Assembly (NCBI GenBank): GCA_946222055.1
Contig: CAMIEW010000094.1
Coordinates: 1-5,143, forward strand
Origin: an uncultured Porphyromonas sp.
GTDB taxonomy: Bacteria > Bacteroidota > Bacteroidia > Bacteroidales > Porphyromonadaceae
DNA length: 5,143 nt
Direction of reading: 5' to 3'
Made by a program: the position numbers and the translations under genes
Shown here: piece after piece, positions 1-5,143 of the stretch
Position numbering within the stretch: position 1 is the first letter of the stretch
How the letters are laid out: every line of letters starts with the position of its first letter
Notes under the pieces: generated by a model
Told to the model about the DNA's origin: nothing
Databases searched by the model: none
Seen by the model: the letters and a program-made list of their open reading frames with translations, nothing else

Positions 1-156
1 AGCCAATGGTAATGCCTCTTTGTAGGGTCATCAATTGTCCTCCGAGGCAGCTGTCAAGAACTTGGACGGCAAAAGTAACTGAATTGTCACCTCTTAAAGT
101 TATCTTTGCACAAATTATAGGCGAGTAAGGTAGGAAGTAATCAACCAACATACATT
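1..156. other. Upstream region without a supported gene
   Basis: No gene can be supported here. Two frames run in from the left edge without a stop. One is + strand frame 3, which ends at the TAA at 126-128. The other is on the - strand, where an ATG at about 147-149 reads leftward to the edge as some 49 codons. Both are short enough to occur by chance, neither gives a protein I recognise, and both cover the promoter element at 101-108. The right part (109-156) is A-rich and is probably the 5' leader of the receptor gene. I looked for a cobalamin-type riboswitch, which is common ahead of TonB receptors, and saw no conserved B12-box pattern. Confidence 0.5.
83..108 (+). promoter_or_regulatory. 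Putative Bacteroidota sigma promoter of the receptor gene
   Basis: TATCTTTG at 101-108 fits the Bacteroidota -7 consensus TAnnTTTG exactly. The nearest -33-like element is ATTG at 83-86, but the gap of 14 bases is shorter than the usual 19-21, so only the -7 box is convincing. A start of transcription a few bases after 108 would give a leader of roughly 45 bases before the ATG at 157. The only purine-rich stretch, AGGAAG at 132-137, is about 20 bases from that ATG, too far for a normal Shine-Dalgarno contact. Bacteroidota often use A-rich leaders instead. Confidence 0.45.
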
Positions 157-2868
157 ATGTATTTAAGAATTCAGCGTATGAGAACGAGAGCAATCTTTAC
201 TGTCCTGGCACTTCTGCTGCTTGAAGCAATGGCTGTGGGACAGACGCGCTACACCGGTAAGGTCGTAGATCTTACATCAGGAGAGAGCATCCCGGGAGCT
301 ATCGTCCTGGAGAAGGGAACCTCCAACGGGACCTCTACCGATATCGATGGCAACTTCGCCATCAGCATCAATGGCAAGGGCGTTATCGTGGTGTCCTATA
401 TAGGATACAAGACGAGAGAGATCGCCGTCTCTCCGGAGAAGAGGAGCCTAGGACGGATCGAGATGGCGGAGGACGCCAGTACGCTTGGCGAGGTGGTGGT
501 CGTGGGCAACAGCCTTATCGACATCGTCAAGGATCGGCAGACACCCATTGCTGCCACGACGCTCACCGGCCCTCAGGTGACAGAGAAGATGGGTAACCTC
601 GACTTCCCCGAGGCACTCAAGGGTGTCCCGAGTGTACATACCATTAATAATAGTGGCTATGGTGATGCCTATTTCACTGTGCGCGGATTTGACCAAGCCA
701 ATGTCCTCGTGCTGATCAATGGTCAGCCGGTCAACGACATGGAGTGGGGTGGCATCTACTGGTCCAACTGGGCCGGTGTTGCTGACGTAGCCTCTGTCGT
801 ACAGCAGCAGAGAGGTCTCGGATCCTCCAAGATCGGAATCTCCTCCGTCGGTGGTACTACTAATATTGTCACCAAGGCAGCTGACCGTGATCAGGGTGGA
901 AGCCTTAAGTTTGTGACCGGTAACGATGGATACTTCAAATCATCCATCAGCTATGACTCCGGTCTGCAGGGACAGTGGGCCATCAGTGCTCTCGTCTCCT
1001 ACTGGCGCGGTGATGGATACATCGACTGCACCCCCGGATATGGAGGGACTTACTTCTTGTCCATTGGATATAAGCTCAATGACAAGCACTCCTTCAATTT
1101 CACTACCACCGGGGCACCCCAGGTGCATAACCAGGGCTTTAGGGAGAACATCTACACCTACGAGAAATTCGGCACCCGATACAACTCCAACTGGGGATAC
1201 CTTGATGGTAAGCCGTATAGTTTCTCCAGAAACTTCTATCACAAGCCTGTTGCGAATCTCAATTGGGACTGGAAAATCAGCGATAAGACCTCACTCTCCA
1301 CGGTTTTCTATGGATCATGGGGATTTGGAGGTGGTACCGGCACCTTCGGGACACCACACTATAAAATCCCAGATGACGAGAACGGTCTGATCAAGGTGGA
1401 TGACCTCGTCAAGGCAAATAGAGGAGAAACCGTAGAAGGTATCAAGAAAAGCGTACCTGAGTGGGATGGGACAAATCTTGACAGCAAGAATCATTACTGG
1501 AATGGCAAGCATGTCGTGACAGAGCGTGGTGGAGGTACTGTACTTCGCTCCTCGATGAATAACCACAGCTGGTATGGTCTGCTCTCAAACCTTGATGCAA
1601 AGGTGGGAGACAACTGGACTTTCAATGCCGGAGTCGACCTCCGTACCTATGTCGGCAAGCACTACCGGGTTGTGAATGATCTGCTGGGTGCTGATGCGTA
1701 TTACGAGAATGTGGATATGAACTCCGCAGGCGTCTTTGTGGGTGACGAGGTAAGTCTCAATCCTCTTGCCATCTCTGAGATGCAAAATGCTCAGAAGGTA
1801 AATCGTAACTACGATAGCCACGTAGGCTGGACCGGACTCTTTGGTCAGGCAGAGTATAATAATGAGCATATCTCGGCATTTGTGCAGGGGTCAGTCTCCA
1901 GTCAGTTTTATAAGCGTCACGAGTACTTCGAGGTGCCTACCGCTGAGCAGTGGACCAAGTGGACTAACCGCTGGGGTGGTAATATCAAGGGAGGCGTCAA
2001 CTGGAAATTTGACACCCATAACAATGCCTTCATCAATGCCGGCTACTTCTCCCGTCAGCCCTTCTTCTCATCCATTTATCCCAATGCATATACTTCCCGT
2101 GCCAATGAGATGCAGGAGGGTATCAAGAATGAGGGCATCACAAGTGTTGAGGGTGGCTACATATTCAATTCCTCTCTCGTTAGAGCTGTCCTGAATGCGT
2201 ACTTTACACAGTGGAAAGACAGGTATCAGTCCTTTAGCGCAAATATAGGTGAGGATAGAAGGCAGGCGCGCACCTACGTGGATCAGGTCCACAGTGGTGT
2301 CGAGCTTGAGGTGACTGCTCACCCGACTCACTTCCTCGACATCTTCGGGATGATCTCATATGGTAACTGGAAGTACGGAAGTACCGCCATTGCTGATATC
2401 TACGATGATCTCAATCGTCCTGTACAGGGAGAGAAGCCGAAGCTGTATCTCGAGAATATTCCGATCGGCGGTGCTCCACAATTCCAGACCCGACTTGGTG
2501 CCAAGGCACGTATTTACAAAGGGCTGAGTGCAGACCTGAACTGGTATTACAACGACCGGAACTACTCTGCTATTAATGCAACAGACTTCAAAAAGGAGGG
2601 TACAACCAACCTGAAGATGCCTGCGTACAGCACTTTGGACGGGGGCGTATCGTACCGACTCAGATTCAGTGACACAAGTGCTGTGAAGGGACTCTCTTTC
2701 AGGCTCAACGTCAACAATATTCTTGACACTAAGTACATCGCACGCGGTTTCAATAACTACGCTGCTGATGCCAAGGAAGAGAATAACTGGAAGGGAATCA
2801 ACAAGAAGAACCAGGTAGCTTTTGGCTTCGGTCGCACCTGGTCTCTCTCTGCCACGATGAACTTCTGA
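157..2868 (+). CDS. TonB-dependent outer-membrane receptor with N-terminal carboxypeptidase-D-like domain
   Basis: This is a 903-residue outer-membrane receptor that would import a ligand using energy from TonB-ExbB-ExbD. A signal peptide covers about residues 8-29 (basic MRTR, then a Leu-rich core, with cleavage near AMAVG|Q). Residues 32-105 form a CarboxypepD_reg-like beta domain (TGKVVD, IPGA, TDIDGNF, VSYIGY). The LGEVVVVG segment at 110-117 is the likely TonB-contact region. The plug spans about 124-240, with VRGF at 175-178, VLINGQPV at 185-192 and NIVTK at 236-240. The rest is an aromatic-rich barrel ending in Phe, as outer-membrane barrels usually do. The ATG at 178 (residue 8) is an equally good start and gives a more compact signal peptide. 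The gene lacks the SusC-type plug signature and no SusD gene follows, so a polysaccharide-utilisation receptor is unlikely. The ligand cannot be read from the sequence. The frame is intact. Confidence 0.93.
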   Translation: MYLRIQRMRTRAIFTVLALLLLEAMAVGQTRYTGKVVDLTSGESIPGAIVLEKGTSNGTSTDIDGNFAISINGKGVIVVSYIGYKTREIAVSPEKRSLGRIEMAEDASTLGEVVVVGNSLIDIVKDRQTPIAATTLTGPQVTEKMGNLDFPEALKGVPSVHTINNSGYGDAYFTVRGFDQANVLVLINGQPVNDMEWGGIYWSNWAGVADVASVVQQQRGLGSSKIGISSVGGTTNIVTKAADRDQGGSLKFVTGNDGYFKSSISYDSGLQGQWAISALVSYWRGDGYIDCTPGYGGTYFLSIGYKLNDKHSFNFTTTGAPQVHNQGFRENIYTYEKFGTRYNSNWGYLDGKPYSFSRNFYHKPVANLNWDWKISDKTSLSTVFYGSWGFGGGTGTFGTPHYKIPDDENGLIKVDDLVKANRGETVEGIKKSVPEWDGTNLDSKNHYWNGKHVVTERGGGTVLRSSMNNHSWYGLLSNLDAKVGDNWTFNAGVDLRTYVGKHYRVVNDLLGADAYYENVDMNSAGVFVGDEVSLNPLAISEMQNAQKVNRNYDSHVGWTGLFGQAEYNNEHISAFVQGSVSSQFYKRHEYFEVPTAEQWTKWTNRWGGNIKGGVNWKFDTHNNAFINAGYFSRQPFFSSIYPNAYTSRANEMQEGIKNEGITSVEGGYIFNSSLVRAVLNAYFTQWKDRYQSFSANIGEDRRQARTYVDQVHSGVELEVTAHPTHFLDIFGMISYGNWKYGSTAIADIYDDLNRPVQGEKPKLYLENIPIGGAPQFQTRLGAKARIYKGLSADLNWYYNDRNYSAINATDFKKEGTTNLKMPAYSTLDGGVSYRLRFSDTSAVKGLSFRLNVNNILDTKYIARGFNNYAADAKEENNWKGINKKNQVAFGFGRTWSLSATMNF

Positions 2869-2890
2869 TGCTTTAGTCACTTTACTATCC

Positions 2891-2937
2891 ATTATCCCAC
2901 GCCTCCTGAGAGATGGTGGCGTGGGATAATCATTTTT
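2891..2937 (+). terminator. Intrinsic terminator after the receptor gene
   Basis: A perfect 13-base inverted repeat (ATTATCCCACGCC at 2891-2903, GGCGTGGGATAAT at 2918-2930) extends by two further C-G pairs past one T-T mismatch, leaving an 8-base loop at 2907-2914. CA and then five T (2933-2937) follow. The T run is only on the + strand side, so the hairpin should end transcription coming from the receptor gene. It begins 22 bases after the receptor stop, and the T run ends 10 bases before the next start codon, so it lies between two codirectional genes. Confidence 0.85.
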
Positions 2938-2947
2938 AAGCAGCACT

Positions 2948-4318
2948 ATGAGAAAATACTTAGTTCTTATCTTGACACTGATAGCTAACTGTACTGCTCT
3001 ATCAGCGCAAGAGAAGGCAGTGAAGATCCTGTACTTCAATGATGCCCACGAGCCGGACATGGTCTCCACAGAGGGGGGATTACTCGGAGGTGTCTCCCGG
3101 ATGAAGTCGGTGGTGGACTCCATCAGGCAGTCCTCCCCGGATGCCCTACTACTATTTGGAGGAGACCTGGGCGGCGGCACCCTTGCCGGAAAGCTGTACA
3201 GAGGGAGCATAATGGTAGACTTCCTCAGTGAGATCGAAGTCGACTACGCCAACTATGGTCAGCACGACTTTGACTACGGTCTCGACAACACCCAGGCACT
3301 GACAAGGCGGTCAAAGTTCACCTGGATAAGCAGCAATACGCTCACCACTGAGGGTAGTCCGATCGATGGAAGTGTCCCGTTCGTCATTCACAGGATCGGA
3401 TCCACCAGTATCGGGATCATCGGATTGGTCGACAAGGTAGATACCTCATCGCCTCGCTCCGGTATCACCCAGAGAGACATCATGGACTGCGCAAAGAATG
3501 CCATCGGTCACCTATCAGGAGTAGACTATATCATCGCTATTACGCAAATGAATAGCAAGCTCAATGAGCAGTTGCTGAGGGAGTGTCCTCAGATCGATCT
3601 CATACTGGGAGAGGAGACCTCCCAGTACATCACCAACGTACACTTCGTAGGAGATAAAATGATCATCGATGGCTGTGGTAATATGGGTCACTTGGTAGAG
3701 GTATCCTTACGAGGTGAGCAGGGCAGTCAGGCCATCTCGGTACATCCCATTAGCACAGCAGTGAAGCCTGATGAGAGGCTTGAGCGCAGAGTCCAGGCGA
3801 TTAACGATGAGATTGCGTCCCGACTGGGAGTCCGGCTGGGGACACTGCCACTGGATCACATTCGTACACGACACCAAATAGGGGAGATGGTAGCAGGGAT
3901 TTTCAGAGAGCACTATGGGACAGATATGGCTCTGGTACAGAGTGGTGGCATCCGTGCGGATCTGACCGATGGCGATATCACCCTGAGAGATATATACTCT
4001 ATCCTCCCGTATGAGAATCGGATTATTCCTGTGAGGCTTCCGGGTCGCTCCATACGTAGACTCATAGAGAAAGCTGTAAACGATGGTGCGGATGCAGCTC
4101 TCGCGGGAGTAGAGGTCACCTCATCAGATGAGGAGCTGATCATCTACGTAAATGGAGTCCGTCTGGATGATAGCAGAGACTACACCATAGCTCTATCAGA
4201 GTATGTCACGAGTGGAGGGGGCGGATTTGATGTTATATCGGAGAGCTCCTATATGATGCCTTTAGACAAGGTTGATAAAGACTCAGATATTCTGATCAAG
4301 TATTTCACCGCACTCTGA
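2948..4318 (+). CDS. Exported 5'-nucleotidase/UshA-family protein with an altered metal site
   Basis: The protein has 456 residues, somewhat shorter than E. coli UshA (about 550). A signal peptide spans residues 1-20 (MRKY, hydrophobic core, ALSA|Q). Cys15 follows IAN, a poor lipobox, so a lipoprotein is unlikely. The N-terminal calcineurin-like phosphoesterase domain covers about 25-255 and the 5'-nucleotidase C-terminal domain about 295-430. Kept motifs are NDAH (Asp32, His34), GGD (Asp73), His106 in GQHDFD, GGIR (Arg336) and PYEN (354-357). Changed positions are GNH to GQH (Gln105), the lone metal His to Gln200 (ITQ), GGHTH to GEETS (221-225), and GGDG to GGGG (Gly425). The family normally removes phosphate from nucleotides or UDP-sugars in the periplasm or at the surface. 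With these changes, ordinary activity is doubtful. The gene follows the receptor after a terminator. No Shine-Dalgarno sequence is visible before the ATG, which gives a proper signal peptide. Family assignment is firm; function is not. Confidence 0.88.
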   Translation: MRKYLVLILTLIANCTALSAQEKAVKILYFNDAHEPDMVSTEGGLLGGVSRMKSVVDSIRQSSPDALLLFGGDLGGGTLAGKLYRGSIMVDFLSEIEVDYANYGQHDFDYGLDNTQALTRRSKFTWISSNTLTTEGSPIDGSVPFVIHRIGSTSIGIIGLVDKVDTSSPRSGITQRDIMDCAKNAIGHLSGVDYIIAITQMNSKLNEQLLRECPQIDLILGEETSQYITNVHFVGDKMIIDGCGNMGHLVEVSLRGEQGSQAISVHPISTAVKPDERLERRVQAINDEIASRLGVRLGTLPLDHIRTRHQIGEMVAGIFREHYGTDMALVQSGGIRADLTDGDITLRDIYSILPYENRIIPVRLPGRSIRRLIEKAVNDGADAALAGVEVTSSDEELIIYVNGVRLDDSRDYTIALSEYVTSGGGGFDVISESSYMMPLDKVDKDSDILIKYFTAL

Positions 4319-4332
4319 CTGTTGCACTGCCT
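4319..4332. other. Convergent gene junction
   Basis: Only 14 bases separate the stop codon of the nucleotidase-like gene (+ strand) from that of the transporter (- strand). I see no strong hairpin with a T run for either direction in or beside this gap, so the two transcripts probably overlap at their 3' ends or rely on Rho. Confidence 0.6.
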
Positions 4333-5143
4333 TCACTCCTTGCTTGCTGCCGTTGTCTTGCCCTGGCCCTTGGGGATGGTGTAGTAGATGACGGCGAAGG
4401 AGATGACGATGATGATGAGATTGTAGAGGTAGGCGGCCATCGCCCCCTGACGGATCGTGACGTTGTCCTGTCGTCCGACGAAGGTGACCACCTCGCTGAG
4501 GAGGGTGATCGGCTCAGCGGAGTAAGCTATATCCTGGAAGATCGCCGTCGAGATGGCTATGCCGAAGGAGCTGCCGAGAGAGGAGGCCATCTTGAAGATC
4601 CCGGAGCCGATACCGGTCCTGCTCTCCGGCAGCGTAGCCAAAGCCGAGTCGGTGGAGGCTGTGGCAAAGAGCCCCAGCCCGGCACCGAAGAGCGAGTAGG
4701 CAATCACGACAAGCGTCATATAGGTGCCTGCCATCGCATTCGTCGGGAGGAGCAGGCAGAGAGCCACTGCGACGGTGCCACAGGAGAGGAGCATCGGGAG
4801 TCGCGCACCGTAGCGCTGCATCAGCTTCTCCCCCACACGGATGAAGAGCAGGATCGACACGCCGTAGCCGATGGACATCAGCCCCACCTGGTCCACCGGC
4901 ACACCGGATGCCAGCTGCAGGAGACTGCTGACGATGATGATGATACCGGTGGAGGCATTGAGGAGAAAATTAGCCACCGTGGCGCCACTGTAGACCGGGT
5001 TTCGGAAGACTCGGAGGTCGAGGAAGGGGTGCTTGGCGCCCCGCTCGATGCCGATGAAGAGGAGGATGAAGATCGTCGCCGTGAGGAGCAAGCCAAGAGA
5101 CTTGACATCCACCCACCCCCACTGCGGACCCTCGGTCACATAG
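4333..5143 (-). CDS. MFS transporter, DHA2 (EmrB/QacA-like) family, C-terminal part
   Basis: The gene is cut by the right edge. The frame stays open to the last complete codon there, and the GTG at 5137-5139 is an internal Val codon rather than a credible start. About 269 residues are visible, roughly the C-terminal half of a 14-helix proton-driven drug exporter (usual length 450-530). Counting from that Val, the segment opens with GPQWGW, followed by a helix at 13-31 and then PFLDLRVFRNP (38-48), a typical DHA2 linker before the next helices. Further hydrophobic segments lie at about 50-76, 86-103, 114-131, 139-160, 188-205 and 237-254, giving seven in all. GEKLMQRYGAR (103-113) resembles the MFS inter-helix motif G-x-L-x-x-R-x-G-x-R. 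The RTGIGSG and GSSFGIAIS stretches fit the late helices of this family. The short tail ends KTTAASKE. It is an inner-membrane protein, probably exporting toxic or amphipathic compounds; the substrate is unknown. Hand-counted sample blocks are somewhat richer in G+C than blocks in the receptor gene. Confidence 0.87.
   Translation of the reverse strand, partial: YVTEGPQWGWVDVKSLGLLLTATIFILLFIGIERGAKHPFLDLRVFRNPVYSGATVANFLLNASTGIIIIVSSLLQLASGVPVDQVGLMSIGYGVSILLFIRVGEKLMQRYGARLPMLLSCGTVAVALCLLLPTNAMAGTYMTLVVIAYSLFGAGLGLFATASTDSALATLPESRTGIGSGIFKMASSLGSSFGIAISTAIFQDIAYSAEPITLLSEVVTFVGRQDNVTIRQGAMAAYLYNLIIIVISFAVIYYTIPKGQGKTTAASKE

Noticed and set aside
1..149. A short - strand gene (about 49 codons to the left edge), or the tail of a + strand gene ending at 126-128.
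   Set aside because: Open stretches of this length arise by chance. The two overlap each other and the promoter element, and neither product is recognisable.
926..1390. A 154-codon + strand frame inside the receptor gene.
   Set aside because: It is an out-of-frame shadow, rich in Ser, Thr and Pro, with no domain, inside a well-supported barrel-coding region.
2990..2994. Cys15 of the nucleotidase-like protein as a lipoprotein anchor.
   Set aside because: The preceding residues are IAN. Asn just before Cys is unfavourable for signal peptidase II, and a normal signal peptidase I site (ALSA|Q) follows.
2356..3210. A 284-codon open frame on the - strand.
   Set aside because: It runs antisense across the end of the receptor gene, the terminator and the start of the nucleotidase-like gene. 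Both sense genes have clear domains, and the antisense product shows no recognisable motif.
4283..4295. TCAGA-TAT-TCTGA hairpin near the end of the nucleotidase-like gene, as a terminator for the transporter.
   Set aside because: The stem has only five pairs and is A/T-rich. The following T run on the - strand is three bases long, too weak for a terminator call.
4401..4945. Two similar stretches containing GACGATGATGATGA (near 4405 and 4930), a possible repeat pair.
   Set aside because: Each is the reverse complement of Ile/Val codons in a transmembrane helix of the transporter (IIIV). Similar codon use explains the likeness.
4878..5108. A - strand frame giving a Ser-rich low-complexity protein.
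   Set aside because: It overlaps the transporter in another frame. The Ser runs come from reading the codons of hydrophobic helices out of phase.

Overview
The window looks like a chromosomal segment from a Bacteroidota bacterium. Porphyromonas or a close relative is my best guess from the mid-range base composition and the protein style, but no marker gene fixes the genus. The evidence for the phylum is a TonB-dependent receptor with an N-terminal carboxypeptidase-D-like domain followed by an LGEVVVVG segment, a TAnnTTTG-type promoter element upstream of it, and start codons that lack a Shine-Dalgarno sequence at normal spacing.

Layout: positions 1-156 hold no gene I can support, but they contain a good -7 promoter element (TATCTTTG, 101-108). 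A 903-residue outer-membrane TonB-dependent receptor follows (157-2868, + strand). A 79-base gap contains a strong intrinsic terminator hairpin. Next is a 456-residue exported protein of the 5'-nucleotidase/UshA family (2948-4318, + strand). Only 14 bases separate its stop from that of a convergent MFS transporter of the 14-helix drug-efflux type (DHA2, EmrB/QacA-like). That transporter lies on the - strand and its N-terminal half is beyond the right edge.

How they may work together: the receptor and the nucleotidase-like protein are codirectional and both exported, so a shared role in acquiring a phosphorylated or nucleotide-like nutrient is a reasonable guess. The terminator between them implies that they are not expressed as a simple operon. 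The transporter is probably unrelated to the pair.

The most interesting point is that the nucleotidase-like protein keeps the fold and several signature motifs but has replaced a set of metal-binding residues: GNH is now GQH, the lone His is Gln, and GGHTH is now GEETS. It has also lost the Asp of the C-terminal GGDG motif that binds the nucleoside. It may be a pseudoenzyme, a binding protein, or a phosphoesterase with different metal or substrate use. I found no RNA genes, CRISPR arrays, insertion sequences or att sites.
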